Shown here one piece after another: positions 36,795-45,895 of a stretch of DNA of 64,000 nucleotides; positions within the stretch are counted from its first letter, which is position 1; each line of letters opens with the position of its first letter. Under the pieces are notes generated by a model. The model saw nothing but the letters and a program-made list of their open reading frames with translations, did no database searches and was not told where the DNA came from. This DNA is from Bradyrhizobium sp. Ghvi. GTDB taxonomy: Bacteria > Pseudomonadota > Alphaproteobacteria > Rhizobiales > Xanthobacteraceae. Location of the stretch: positions 184,987 to 248,986 of the forward strand of contig NZ_FOVU01000004.1 in NCBI RefSeq assembly GCF_900115265.1. The letters are read 5' to 3'. Both the position numbers and the translations under genes were made by a program.

Positions 36795-37205
36795 ATGCCC
36801 GCTTCGCTTTCCCTTTCCCTGCGCGCCTGTTGCGCGGTTGCCGCGCTGGGCGCGGCCGGCTTCGCGCTGTCCGGCTGCACCAGCATGAGCGAGACGGTCG
36901 CGCCGGCCTTTGCCGATCCTGCCAAATACGAATTGTACGACTGCAAGCAGCTGGAGACCGAGCGCAAGTCGCTCGCCGCGCGCACCGCGGATCTGCAGAG
37001 GCTGATGGACAAGGCCGAGACCGGAGCCGGCGGCGCCGTCGTGTCCGAGCTCGCCTATCGCAACGATTACGTCGCCGTCCGCGGCTCGGCCCAGCTGGCG
37101 GAAGATGCCTGGCGCCGCAACCGGTGCCGGGAGACGCCGCCTGAGGCGAAGCCGGCGGCGATCACGCCGCAGCGGCCGGACATCAAGCCCGCGCCGAAAC
37201 GCTGA
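36795..37205 (+). CDS. Small lipoprotein of unknown function
   Basis: 136 residues. The N-terminus has a lipoprotein signal (AALGAAGFALSGCTSMSE) with the lipobox LSGC, so Cys near residue 29 would be lipidated. YELYDCKQLETERKSLAARTADLQRLMDKAE near 52-82 looks helical or coiled, and the tail is Pro/Lys-rich (AKPAAITPQRPDIKPAPKR). Similar small lipoproteins are common in Bradyrhizobium-type genomes but have no assigned role. The ATG at 36795 starts the signal; a longer frame runs into the tRNA region. Convergent with the next gene. Confidence 0.8.
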   Translation: MPASLSLSLRACCAVAALGAAGFALSGCTSMSETVAPAFADPAKYELYDCKQLETERKSLAARTADLQRLMDKAETGAGGAVVSELAYRNDYVAVRGSAQLAEDAWRRNRCRETPPEAKPAAITPQRPDIKPAPKR

Positions 37206-37216
37206 AGGCCGCGACG

Positions 37217-38419
37217 TCAGGGACGCCAGCCGTAGATCCAGTCCTGCCGCGCCAGCATGCGCTGCGGGCCCAGCGCGCGGATCGTCAGATCGCGCGCGAT
37301 CGCGAGCGGGCCGGCCAGATGGTAGATGCGGCCCTGCTGCCGCGCGGTCCGCTGCACTTTCCTGACGCGGGCCTGACGCATCAGGCCATATTGCTTCAGC
37401 GCCGCCGCGATGCTGCCTGCGTCCTCAGCGGCCTCCAGGCTCAGGTGCTGCGCCAGCACGGCGGCATCCTCGATCGCCATGCCGGCGCCTTGGGCGGCGA
37501 ACGGCAGCATGGCGTGCACGGCATCGCCGAGCAGCGCGATCGGACCCTTGCTCCAGGGGCAGCCGTCGGGCACGCCGAACAGCGCCCATTTGCGCCAGCT
37601 GTCCACGGTGGCCAGCATCATCCGCGCGGTCGGTGGCCAGCGCGGCGGGGCGAAGGCCTCCATCACCTCGGCGGGATCGCCTGATGTGCTCCAGCCCGGC
37701 CTGTTCCAGCTGCCCGGCAACACCGCCACGACATTGATCTGGCGGCCGCCCGCGATCGGATAGGCGACGAGATGGGCGTTTGGGCCCATCCAGAGCTGCA
37801 CCCGCCGCGCGGTGTACTCCCTTGGCAGTTGGTTGGCATCGAGCGTGCCGCGCCAGGCGATCAGGCCGGAGAAGCGCGGTTGCACCTCGGGGAACAGCTG
37901 CTGGCGGACCGTCGACCAGACGCCATCGGCGCCGATCAGCGCGCTGGCGAGGTCGCTGCGCCGGATCGTGCCGCTGCGATGGACCACCGTCAGTCCCTTG
38001 GCGTGTGGCGCGACATCCTCGAAGGTCGCCCCCAACTTCAAATCGATATCGGGATGGTCTGCGACCGCATCGGCGAGTGCGGATTGCAGGTCGGCGCGAT
38101 GCACCACCCAATAGGGGGCACCGGCGCGTGCGGACGCCGCCTCGCCGAGCGGCATGCGCAGTAATTCGCCGCCGACCCGCGCGCTCATGATCGAGACTGC
38201 TTCCGGAACGACGGCGCGCAGCTTGAGCCGCTCAGTGAGGCCGAGCTCGACCAGCACGCGGCTCGCATTGGGGGAGAGTTGCAGGCCCGCGCCGACTTCC
38301 TCGAGCCGCTCGGCCTTTTCCAGCACGACGATACGGAAACCGCGCTGCGCCAGCGCAAGCGCAGCCGTCAGTCCTCCGATTCCGGCACCGGCAATGACGA
38401 TCGTGCGCGGGAGGGCCAC
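37217..38419 (-). CDS. FAD-dependent aromatic monooxygenase (salicylate hydroxylase-like)
   Basis: 400-residue class A flavoprotein hydroxylase. The FAD motif IAGAGIGGLTAALALAQRGF is at 9-28, the LIGADGVWSTVRQQLFP fingerprint near 165, and the GD motif IALLGDAVHAMLPFAAQGAGMAIEDA near 290-315. These are the three standard motifs of NAD(P)H-dependent hydroxylases such as salicylate or 3-hydroxybenzoate 6-hydroxylase. Substrate unknown. No aromatic catabolic neighbours are seen. It is followed upstream by the zinc-finger gene on the same strand, 19 bases away. Confidence 0.9.
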   Translation of the reverse strand: MALPRTIVIAGAGIGGLTAALALAQRGFRIVVLEKAERLEEVGAGLQLSPNASRVLVELGLTERLKLRAVVPEAVSIMSARVGGELLRMPLGEAASARAGAPYWVVHRADLQSALADAVADHPDIDLKLGATFEDVAPHAKGLTVVHRSGTIRRSDLASALIGADGVWSTVRQQLFPEVQPRFSGLIAWRGTLDANQLPREYTARRVQLWMGPNAHLVAYPIAGGRQINVVAVLPGSWNRPGWSTSGDPAEVMEAFAPPRWPPTARMMLATVDSWRKWALFGVPDGCPWSKGPIALLGDAVHAMLPFAAQGAGMAIEDAAVLAQHLSLEAAEDAGSIAAALKQYGLMRQARVRKVQRTARQQGRIYHLAGPLAIARDLTIRALGPQRMLARQDWIYGWRP

Positions 38420-38438
38420 CCCTGACCGAAGGGAACGG

Positions 38439-38684
38439 TCAGGCCACCTTGTCCTTCAAGACGCATTCCGGCGGACGGGCCTCGCCCGCCTTCAAATCGG
38501 CGGCGAAGCGGTACAGCGTCGAGCAGTACGGGCAGATGATCTCGTTGTCGTTGCCGAGATCCAGGAAGACGTGGGGATGATCGAACGGAGGATTGGCGCC
38601 GACGCACATGAACTCTTGCGAGCCGATCTCGATGACGGGAACACCGGCATCGTTATGGAAGTGCGGGACGACATGGTCGGACAT
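38439..38684 (-). CDS. Zinc-finger CHCC domain protein
   Basis: 81 residues with the zf-CHCC pattern: GSQEFMCVGANPPFDHPHVFLDLG, then NEIICPYCSTLYRF. One Cys, one His and the CPYC pair can bind zinc. The family is related to the NDUFS6 subunit of complex I in mitochondria, and alphaproteobacteria carry it as a small separate gene. It lies 19 bases before the monooxygenase start on the same strand, so the two are probably co-transcribed, though no functional link is known. Confidence 0.88.
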   Translation of the reverse strand: MSDHVVPHFHNDAGVPVIEIGSQEFMCVGANPPFDHPHVFLDLGNDNEIICPYCSTLYRFAADLKAGEARPPECVLKDKVA

Positions 38685-38989
38685 CGTAGTTCATCCTGGA
38701 GTGGCAATGGCGGCAGACACAATCAGCAGTGACGCGGCATAATTTCGACGCGCGGACCATACTGATGGGTGCTTGTGATTGCTAGCCCGCCGGAACCGAA
38801 AGGTTCGCAATTGCCCCATGCTCATTTGCTCATGCAAATTCGACACAATCTTGTCGCCTCAGAGAAGCCCTTCTTTCGTCGAGGACGTTGTGTCGCAATT
38901 TTGGCATACTATGTCTGTGGACGCGCAAACTTGCGACGAAAGACGAACCATCGAGCGCAAATGATTCTGCGAATGTCCAGGCTTTCAGC
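38685..38989. other. Non-coding stretch between divergent genes
   Basis: About 305 bases between the zinc-finger gene and the next plus-strand gene. It must hold both promoters. No clear palindrome or sigma-factor site could be fixed by eye. Confidence 0.4.
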
Positions 38990-40126
38990 ATGAAGTGGCT
39001 GCGAATCAGCTCTGCTTTGGCAGGAATTGCTGCATGCAGCCTTTTGCTCGCGCAGGTAGCGCCGCATGCCCGGGAGGCCGGCGCTGTCCTTGCCGCGCAG
39101 GACGATCCGGCGGCCCTGTCCGAGCTCGAGCTCGATGCGGCTCTCGCCAGAGACGAGCACCTGGTTCAGGACAATATCGAAGCCGCGCTCAAGGCCGGCG
39201 ATGCCGATCTCGCCGACAGCTTCGTCGCGCTTGCGCGTGACCGCAACATCGCGCTGCCCGACGATCTGCTGAGCCGGGTCGGCGATGCAGTCAAATCAGA
39301 GAATTCCACCTCGCATTTCGCCAAGCGCTTTGCCACCGGGCTCGTTACCGGCAATGCGGACGATGTCGCGAGCCTCTCCGGAACCGTCGCCGGAGATCTC
39401 TTTGTGATCGGCGATATCAGGGACGTCGTGCGCGAGGGCAAGCATCTCGCCATGGGCGAGGACACCGATCGCCTCGTGCTCGGTCTCGCAACCGCGGGCC
39501 TCGCGGTGACAGCGGTGACCTATATGTCCGCAGGCGGCGCGGCGCCGGTCCGTGCCGGGCTGACGCTGGTGAAGGATGCCCGCAAGGTCGGGCGGCTCGG
39601 CGAAGGCCTTGCCGCGTGGGCCGGCCGGTCTGCGCGTGAAGTGGTCGACACGCCGATGCTTCAGAACGCGGTTGCCAAGGGCTCGGTGTTGCGGCCGGGC
39701 GAGACCGTGAGCGCGATCAAGGCCGCATTCCGCGTCGAGAAGGCCGGTGCGCTGGTCCGGCTCGGCAAGGACGTCACGCGCGTCGCCGAGAAATCAGGCA
39801 CGCGCGGCGCGATGGATAGCTTGCGCATCGCCGAGGGCCCGAAGGATGTCGCGCGCGCGGCCCGGCTTGCCGAAGCGCAAGGCGGCAAGACGCGCGCGAT
39901 CATGAAGCTGCTCGGCCGCGGCGCATTGCTGCTGGTCGGCGGCGCGTTCGATCTCACGCTGTGGCTGTTCGGTGCGGCACTGACGCTGTTCGGCCTGTTG
40001 TCTTCGATCAAGGCGACCACCGAGCGTCTGACCCAGGCCTGGTGCGATCGCAAACGGGCCCGGCGCCTTCGCCGGGCGCAGTTGGCTGCAGAAGCCGCGC
40101 TGGCAAACACGGCCGCCACGGCCTAA
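38990..40126 (+). CDS. Unknown membrane-associated protein
   Basis: 378 residues, not recognised. The N-terminus is a signal or anchor (LRISSALAGIAACSLLLAQV at 4-23). A segment near 105-175 has repeated Asp/Val-rich hydrophobic stretches (VAGDLFVIGDIRDVVREG, LVLGLATAGLAVTAVTYMSAGG), and a strong membrane pair lies near 320-345 (ALLLVGGAFDLTLWLFGAALTLFGLLSS), followed by a basic Ala-rich tail. Helix-rich with many Lys and Arg between. Might be an inner-membrane protein with a cytoplasmic C-terminus. The ATG at 38990 begins the anchor. Confidence 0.7.
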   Translation: MKWLRISSALAGIAACSLLLAQVAPHAREAGAVLAAQDDPAALSELELDAALARDEHLVQDNIEAALKAGDADLADSFVALARDRNIALPDDLLSRVGDAVKSENSTSHFAKRFATGLVTGNADDVASLSGTVAGDLFVIGDIRDVVREGKHLAMGEDTDRLVLGLATAGLAVTAVTYMSAGGAAPVRAGLTLVKDARKVGRLGEGLAAWAGRSAREVVDTPMLQNAVAKGSVLRPGETVSAIKAAFRVEKAGALVRLGKDVTRVAEKSGTRGAMDSLRIAEGPKDVARAARLAEAQGGKTRAIMKLLGRGALLLVGGAFDLTLWLFGAALTLFGLLSSIKATTERLTQAWCDRKRARRLRRAQLAAEAALANTAATA

Positions 40127-40159
40127 AATCAATCTTCCCTCAAATCTACGGAACTGCTG

Positions 40160-40915
40160 ATGCCGAGCTTTCACAACGGCGCCGTTGAAGTGGCCTATCT
40201 CGACGAAGGCGAGGGCGATCCGGTCATCCTGGTGCACGGCTTTGCCTCGAGCAAGAACGTGAACTGGGTCTATCCGACCTGGGTCTCGGAGCTGCGCAAG
40301 AATGGCCGCCGCGTCATTGCGCTGGACAATCGCGGCCATGGCGAAAGCGCAAAACTCTACGAGCCCGCGCAATACTCGATTCCGACCATGGCCGGCGACG
40401 TGCTCGCGCTGATGGATCATCTCGCCATCCCGCAGGCGGACATCATGGGCTATTCGATGGGCGGGCGGATGGCGGCCTGGCTCGGCCTCAACGAGCCGCA
40501 GCGCCTGCGCTCGGCGATCCTCGGCGGCATCGGCATCGGCGGCTTGATCGAGGGCACCGGACCCGGCGAGAACGTGGCGAAAGCACTGGAAGCGCCCTCG
40601 CTCGACGACGTCACCGATCCCGTTGGCCGCACGTTTCGTGCCTTCGCCGATCAGACCCGCTCGGATCGGCGCGCGCTTGCAGCCTGCCTGCGCGGCACGC
40701 GCGATCTGATGACGAAGGAAGAGGCCGCGCGCATCGAGGTGCCCGTGCTGATCGCGGTCGGCTCGGCCGACGACGTCGCCGGCTCGGCCAGCGCGTTAGG
40801 TGCGATCATCCCGGGCTCGGAAGTGCTCGACATTCCCGGTCGCGACCACATGCGCGCCGTCGGCGACAAGGTCTACAAAACGGGCGTGCTCGACTTCCTG
40901 TCACGCCGGGGGTGA
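40160..40915 (+). CDS. Alpha/beta hydrolase
   Basis: 251 residues with the alpha/beta hydrolase fold. VILVHGFASSKNVNWVYP is the oxyanion region, VIALDNRGHGESAKLYEP follows, the nucleophile is Ser in MGYSMGGRMAAWLG near residue 98, an Asp near 205 (GSADDVAGSA) and His in DIPGRDHMRAVG near 234 complete the triad. Substrate unknown. It ends with a 15-base overlap with the convergent membrane protein gene. Confidence 0.92.
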   Translation: MPSFHNGAVEVAYLDEGEGDPVILVHGFASSKNVNWVYPTWVSELRKNGRRVIALDNRGHGESAKLYEPAQYSIPTMAGDVLALMDHLAIPQADIMGYSMGGRMAAWLGLNEPQRLRSAILGGIGIGGLIEGTGPGENVAKALEAPSLDDVTDPVGRTFRAFADQTRSDRRALAACLRGTRDLMTKEEAARIEVPVLIAVGSADDVAGSASALGAIIPGSEVLDIPGRDHMRAVGDKVYKTGVLDFLSRRG

Positions 40916-42277
40916 GAGCTCGTCAGCCGTTTCGTCGTCGCCGGCCGAGCGAAACATCGCCATCAGTACCACGAAGGTCGCAACCCACACCATGCGCGCG
41001 CCGTAGCGGTCGTGCGGCCCCGAGATCACGCCGCAGATGAAGGCGTTGCCGAGCAGAGCCAGCGTCACCGTCGCCGCCAGCAGCGTCAGGTCGTCGAGCC
41101 TGCGATTGGCGAGCGCATGCCCGAGCAGCGCGACCAGCGCCAGCATCGAGACAAGCGCGACCGGGACGTGCAGCCAGTTGACGTAGTCGAAATTGAGACC
41201 CCAATGTTGCTGGCGCGCGGCGCGCATCGGCGCCACTTGTGCGGGGATGTAGCGTTCGATGATGCCGTAGGTGTGCGGAATCCAGACGCTCGAGCCTTCG
41301 CCGGTCGCGACATCACGCAATTGCTGGCCCATCGCCCGCAGCGCCGCGCCGGCCTGCCACGCAGGATAGTCGGCGAGCGAATGCACGACGATGTAGCCCA
41401 TCTCGTCATTGAGCCCCTCGAAGCGGCCGAGCGTGTTGAACATGCTCTTGCCCCACAGGAATTCGTCCGCGGTCGCGGGCAGCTCATTGCGATAGGGGCA
41501 GAGTTTGAAGTTCTCGTGGGGGCAGTGGTCATTCAGAAAACGTGCGACGATGCCGTCCTGCATCATGCGGCCGAAAGCGACGCCGTAGCCGCCGGGTGTC
41601 CAGGCCCATTTGCCCGATAACGCGTGGTCGGCCGAGATCAGCATCAGGGCGCCCACGACGATCGTGAGGCTGGCCTGGGCGAGCCCGGCGATCGGAAGGC
41701 GAGGCCGAAGGAACGGGCGCATGGTCCAGCCGACGACGCAGAGCCCGAGCAGCACGCCGAACGTGGCGCTGTGGGTCGCGGCGGAGAAGGCGGTGAAGAC
41801 GAACAGCGAGGCCCTCTCCAGCCCCGAGATACGGTTGCCGCCGACAACAAGGAGAAACAGCGACAGCACCGACAGCCCGGCGAAGATGTCCGTCAGCAGC
41901 ATGCTCGCGAGCCAGGGCAGGGCAGTCGCCAGGATCAGCACCAGGGTGATCGCGACGAAGCGAAAGGTCTGCATCATCGAGAGCACGCGCAGCGTCAGTT
42001 GCAAGAGCCACAGCGTTGTCAGCGACTGAACCGCGAGGTTGATCCAGAAGCCGAAGCCTTCGCCATAGTGCAGGTAGATGCCGAACACGGTGGAGCGGCT
42101 GGGGACGAGATAGCCCTCGTACCAGCGCGCCAGATAGCCGCCGGTATCCCATTGCAACAGCGGATAGCCATTCCAGAACGCGGGCGCGATCATGAGGAGA
42201 GGCAGCGCCACCGCCGCCAGCCGCAGCCAAAACGTAGGCGCGGCGCGCGCGCGCAATTGATCGGTGGTGATGCTCAA
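40901..42277 (-). CDS. Multi-pass membrane protein of unknown function
   Basis: 458 residues with about ten hydrophobic segments. After helix 1 the outer loop is NGYPLLQWDTGGYLARWYEGYLVPSRS, with a WDTGGY motif and acidic residue placed as in GT-C glycosyltransferases, and HYGEGFGFWINLAVQS follows. A large soluble loop lies near 240-340 (CPHENFKLCPYRNELPATADEFLWG). It may be a GT-C-type transferase but the match is weak. Converges on the alpha/beta hydrolase gene with overlapping 3' ends. Confidence 0.75.
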   Translation of the reverse strand: MSITTDQLRARAAPTFWLRLAAVALPLLMIAPAFWNGYPLLQWDTGGYLARWYEGYLVPSRSTVFGIYLHYGEGFGFWINLAVQSLTTLWLLQLTLRVLSMMQTFRFVAITLVLILATALPWLASMLLTDIFAGLSVLSLFLLVVGGNRISGLERASLFVFTAFSAATHSATFGVLLGLCVVGWTMRPFLRPRLPIAGLAQASLTIVVGALMLISADHALSGKWAWTPGGYGVAFGRMMQDGIVARFLNDHCPHENFKLCPYRNELPATADEFLWGKSMFNTLGRFEGLNDEMGYIVVHSLADYPAWQAGAALRAMGQQLRDVATGEGSSVWIPHTYGIIERYIPAQVAPMRAARQQHWGLNFDYVNWLHVPVALVSMLALVALLGHALANRRLDDLTLLAATVTLALLGNAFICGVISGPHDRYGARMVWVATFVVLMAMFRSAGDDETADELSPPA

Positions 42278-42597
42278 AACCGCTCCGTTCTCGTGCGGAC
42301 CATGCCCGCAATATTGGTTGCGACGAAATTCACCAATAGTTTGACCCCGCCCGGCTTGAATTTGGCGAGACTCTGACCATTTTGAGCCGACCTTGCTGTC
42401 TGGGGTGCCAGAAGAACCTGTTGTGTTTCAATGTGTTGGCAGGCTTCCGCGCGGCAAGGCGCTGTTCACTCTCAGGCAAGCCCGTCAGGACTTTGTCGCC
42501 TACACTGTGCTATAGAGCGTTTTCGAGCGAAGTGGACCAACGCGACAAAACAAAAAACCCAGACAAACAAAACCAGCCAATTCGAAAGAGCAACCCC
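42278..42597. other. Region upstream of cysE with a repeat fragment
   Basis: About 320 bases without a gene. AGAGCGTTTTCGAGCGAAG starting near 42514, followed by GACAAAACAAAAAACCC, resembles part of a dispersed repeat common upstream of Bradyrhizobium genes. The rest has no clear motif; the cysE promoter must lie here. Confidence 0.4.
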
Positions 42598-43422
42598 ATG
42601 GCAGTGCATCAGGTCAATCCGGGAGGAAAGCTCGCAACGCTCGATCCGATCTGGGACCGGATTCGCGGCGAAGCCGAGGACATCGTCCACCGCGAGCCGG
42701 AGCTTGCGACCTTCATCTATTCGACGGTGCTGCATCACAGCCGCCTCGAAGATTCGGTGATCCACCGCGTCGCCGACCGGCTCGATCACTCGGCGCTCTC
42801 GGGCGATCTGGTGCGGCAGACCTATGACGAGGCGCTGCGCGACGATCCTGATTTGGGCAACGCCTTCCGCGCCGATCTCGTCGCCGTCTACGATCGCGAT
42901 CCCGCGACCTCGCGCTTCATCGATCCCTTGCTCTACTTCAAGGGCTTTCACGCCATCCAGACCCATCGGCTCGCGCATTGGCTCTACCTCAAGGGCCGCA
43001 AGGATTTCGCTTATTATCTCCAGAGCCGTGCCTCCGCGGTGTTCCAGACCGACATCAATCCCGCCGCGCGCATCGGCCGCGGCATCTTCCTCGACCACGC
43101 CACCGGCTTTGTCTGCGGCGAGACCGCGGTCATCGAGGACGACGTCTCGATCCTGCACGGCGTCACGCTCGGCGGCACCGGCAAGGAGAATGAGGACCGC
43201 CATCCGAAGATTCGTCATGGCGTGCTGATCGGCGCCGGCGCCAAGATTCTCGGCAATATCGAGATCGGCCATTGCGCGCGCATCGCTGCCGGCTCGGTCG
43301 TGGTCAAACCCGTACCGCATAATGTCACCGTCGCGGGCGTGCCGGCCAAGATCGTGGGCGAGGCCGGCTGTGCTGAGCCCTCGCGCACCATGGACCAGAT
43401 GATCAACGCGATGGGACTTTGA
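42598..43422 (+). CDS. cysE: Serine O-acetyltransferase
   Basis: 274-residue first enzyme of cysteine synthesis, making O-acetylserine from serine and acetyl-CoA. The N-terminal helical domain (DPIWDRIRGEAEDIVHREPELATFIYSTVL) is followed by a left-handed beta helix with hexapeptide repeats: GRGIFLDHATGFVCGETAVIEDDVSILHGVTLGG with the active His residues, and KIRHGVLIGAGAKILGNIEIG. AAAGAG lies before the ATG at 42598; a longer frame is in non-conserved sequence. It is a lone gene, with DUF3126 downstream. Confidence 0.95.
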   Translation: MAVHQVNPGGKLATLDPIWDRIRGEAEDIVHREPELATFIYSTVLHHSRLEDSVIHRVADRLDHSALSGDLVRQTYDEALRDDPDLGNAFRADLVAVYDRDPATSRFIDPLLYFKGFHAIQTHRLAHWLYLKGRKDFAYYLQSRASAVFQTDINPAARIGRGIFLDHATGFVCGETAVIEDDVSILHGVTLGGTGKENEDRHPKIRHGVLIGAGAKILGNIEIGHCARIAAGSVVVKPVPHNVTVAGVPAKIVGEAGCAEPSRTMDQMINAMGL

Positions 43423-43433
43423 GCTCGCGCGTT

Positions 43434-43458
43434 CAAGGGCCGGATTTTCGGGCCCTTG
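43434..43458 (+). terminator. Possible cysE terminator
   Basis: CAAGGGCC, nine bases, GGCCCTTG is an 8-base stem 11 bases past the cysE stop. The following T-run is weak, so it is only a candidate. Confidence 0.45.
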
Positions 43459-43547
43459 TCGTCCCCAAATTCTTTGGCAATTCATGCTGGCGGTTCGTCG
43501 CGTCTCGTCCTAAAACCCGCCGACCAAATTTCGATCGGAGACTTGCC

Positions 43548-43766
43548 GTGGACGTCAAAGAAGTCAGAAAGCTCGACGCGTACCTGAAGCGCGTATTCGG
43601 CAATCCCAAGATCCGCGTCGTGCCGCGGCCGAAGAAGGACGATTCCGCCGAGGTCTATATCGGCGAGGAGTTCATCGGCGTGCTGTTCGTCGACGACGAG
43701 GATGATGATCGCTCGTTCCAGTTCCAGATGGCGATCCTCGAGGACGATCTGGTCGATCAGGAATAG
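43548..43766 (+). CDS. DUF3126 family protein
   Basis: 72-residue acidic protein with VKEVRKLDAYLKRVFGNPKI at 3-22 and AEVYIGEEFIGVLFVDDEDDDRSFQFQM at 34-60. It matches the small DUF3126 family that often follows cysE in alphaproteobacteria; its function is not known. GTG at 43548 is the likely start, with GGAG before it. It lies 125 bases after cysE on the same strand. Confidence 0.85.
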   Translation: MDVKEVRKLDAYLKRVFGNPKIRVVPRPKKDDSAEVYIGEEFIGVLFVDDEDDDRSFQFQMAILEDDLVDQE

Positions 43767-43857
43767 TTCGCTGACTCGATGACGCGGAACTCCCGACGTC
43801 ATCCTTTTGTGATTGAGCGGCGGTGCAATCGATCGCCGCGACTCCCATATCCCGATC

Positions 43858-45063
43858 ATGAAGACTGTGCTGATCTCCGGGGCGGGGATCGCAGGGCCGA
43901 CCTTGGCCTATTGGCTCGAGCGCGCCGGTTACGCGCCGACGCTGGTCGAGCGCGCGCCCGCGCTCCGTCGCGGCGGCTATGTCATCGATTTCTGGGGACT
44001 GGGTTACGACATCGCCGAACGCATGGGGCTGCTGCCGGCGATTGACCGTGCCGGCTACCATGTGCGCGAACTGCGCATCGTCGACGATGACGGACGGCGG
44101 GTTGCCGGTTTCGGCACGCGCGTGTTCGACGAGCTCACGGGCAGCCGTTTCATCACGCTGGTGCGGAGCGATCTGTCGCGCCTGCTTTACGAGGCAATGA
44201 GCGATTCCACCGAAGTCATCTTCGACGACGAGATCGTCGCGCTCGAGGAGCAGACCGAGCACGTCGAGGTTCACTTGCGGCGTGGTGGAGCGCGCTGCTT
44301 CGATCTCGTGGTCGGGGCCGACGGCCTGCATTCACAGGTGCGGCGTCTTGCTTTCGGTCCGCAATCGGCTTTCGAACGTCATCTCGGCTACGGTGTCGCC
44401 GCGTTCGAGGTTCACGGTTACGACCGGCGCGATGAGAATACGTATCTCATGCACACCGAGCCGGGCCGCATGATCGGACGCTTTGCCCTGCATGGCGGCC
44501 GAACGCTGTTCGTTTTCATCTTCGCCGACGACGCCGGCCGATGGCCCGCAACGCTAGCCGATCAGAAGTCAAGGCTGCGCGACATCTATCGCGGCGCGCG
44601 ATGGGAGTGGCCACAGATCGCCGATGCGCTCGATTGCTGCGACGATCTCTATTTCGACCGCGTCAGCCAGATCAAGATGGACCGTTGGTCAAAGGGCCGC
44701 ATCGCCCTGATTGGCGATGCGGCCTTCTGCGTGTCGCTGGTGGCCGGGCAGGGCTCGGCGTTGGCCATGATCTCAGCCTATGTGCTTGCGGGTGAACTCG
44801 CCCGTGCTGCCGGGCGCTACCGGGACGCCTTCAACGCCTACGAGGCGCGCCTTCGGAGCTATATCGACGCCAAGCAGCGCGGCGCGGAGCGCTTTGCCGC
44901 GGCCTTCGCGCCGAGGACCTCGTATGGTCTTTGGTTTCGAAATCAGGTCGTCAGGGCCTTCTCATGGCCGGGCGCAGCAAAACTCATGGTCGGTCGTGAC
45001 ATCACGGACAGGCTGGACCTGCCGGACTATCGCTGGGACGGGTGCGACACGGCGAGCACCTGA
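43858..45063 (+). CDS. FAD-dependent monooxygenase
   Basis: 401-residue flavoprotein hydroxylase. VLISGAGIAGPTLAYWLERAGY at 4-25 binds FAD, DLVVGADGLHSQVRRLAFG near 150-168 is the DG motif, and RIALIGDAAFCVSLVAGQGSALAMISAYVLAGEL near 280-313 is the GD motif. It resembles TetX/PgaE-like hydroxylases that act on polyketides or antibiotics, but the substrate is unknown. The ATG at 43858 begins the FAD motif directly. Single gene. Confidence 0.9.
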   Translation: MKTVLISGAGIAGPTLAYWLERAGYAPTLVERAPALRRGGYVIDFWGLGYDIAERMGLLPAIDRAGYHVRELRIVDDDGRRVAGFGTRVFDELTGSRFITLVRSDLSRLLYEAMSDSTEVIFDDEIVALEEQTEHVEVHLRRGGARCFDLVVGADGLHSQVRRLAFGPQSAFERHLGYGVAAFEVHGYDRRDENTYLMHTEPGRMIGRFALHGGRTLFVFIFADDAGRWPATLADQKSRLRDIYRGARWEWPQIADALDCCDDLYFDRVSQIKMDRWSKGRIALIGDAAFCVSLVAGQGSALAMISAYVLAGELARAAGRYRDAFNAYEARLRSYIDAKQRGAERFAAAFAPRTSYGLWFRNQVVRAFSWPGAAKLMVGRDITDRLDLPDYRWDGCDTAST

Positions 45064-45086
45064 GCTGGCGGGCGGCCTCCAGGTTT

Positions 45087-45482
45087 CTATCGCTTCGCAA
45101 GAATTCGCAGCTGCGCGGTAGCCTCGGCGACCGTAAGCTCCTGCACGTCGACGAGCTCGGCCCGCATGACCATGTCGCGCTCCGTCTGCTCGATCACACG
45201 CGCCCGCGCTGTGATCGGTCCCACCGCCGCAGGTTTCAGGAAACGCGTGTCGAGGCTCCTCGTGACCACGGTGAGGCCGGGCGAGAGTCTTGCGAGCGCG
45301 CAGATCCCGGTCGCGGAGTCCAGCATTGCTGCCAGAAAGCCGCCCTGGATCGTCCCATGCCTGTTTGTGAAGGCGGGCAAAGCCTGGAAGCGGATCAGCG
45401 CTTGCCCGCTCTCGTCAAAGCCGAGCCATTCGCGTCGGAGCAACTGGGCGCCGGGAGGAAGATCTGCTGTCACCTCGCTCAT
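45087..45482 (-). CDS. PaaI-type hotdog thioesterase
   Basis: 131-residue hotdog-fold protein. NRHGTIQGGFLAAMLDSATG near 40-60 has the N/H-G-xxxGG-D/S pattern of acyl-CoA thioesterases of the PaaI group. VTRSLDTRFLKPAAVGPITARARVIE near 72-97 forms the central strands. It would hydrolyse an unknown acyl-CoA. Convergent with the upstream monooxygenase gene. Confidence 0.88.
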   Translation of the reverse strand: MSEVTADLPPGAQLLRREWLGFDESGQALIRFQALPAFTNRHGTIQGGFLAAMLDSATGICALARLSPGLTVVTRSLDTRFLKPAAVGPITARARVIEQTERDMVMRAELVDVQELTVAEATAQLRILAKR

Positions 45483-45895
45483 ATCGCCCCCGACTTTTGT
45501 TCGGCGGCAAGGGTATCAACCAGTCGGTCCGGCGCAAGGCCTGCCGGCGCGGATGCCATCGGAAACAATCTGTGAGTAGGACGCGTGAACGCGCACATCT
45601 GGGATGGCCTACCCCAAGATCATTGCCTCGCCATGCACGCAGAGTCTTTTGAAATTGCTCCTCTGACCGAACAGTCGGGTCTGTCGAAGACAATCGCCGC
45701 CCTTCAATTTGCGTTTTGGGGACCGCTGGCGCGGCCGTCGTTCACATCGGTCGTCCCAGGATGTCATCCTGCACCTGTTTTGCCCGACGGAGCAAGTTTT
45801 TATTCTAAAAATGCGAAATATGGAAAATCAGAAGTCGCGACAGAGCCTTGGCTACTGTGCATGGGGTTGTTTTTCGATTTTTGCCGCAGCTGATC
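45483..45895. other. Region without a supported gene
   Basis: About 410 bases, less GC-rich in the second half. An open frame of 102 codons from 45585 has poor composition and no motif, so no gene is called. The TTTTTATTCTAAAAATGCG part near 45796 is AT-rich and could be part of a promoter. Confidence 0.35.

Noticed and set aside
45585..45893. A 102-codon plus-strand frame
   Set aside because: Poor composition and no motif; one reading of a promoter region.
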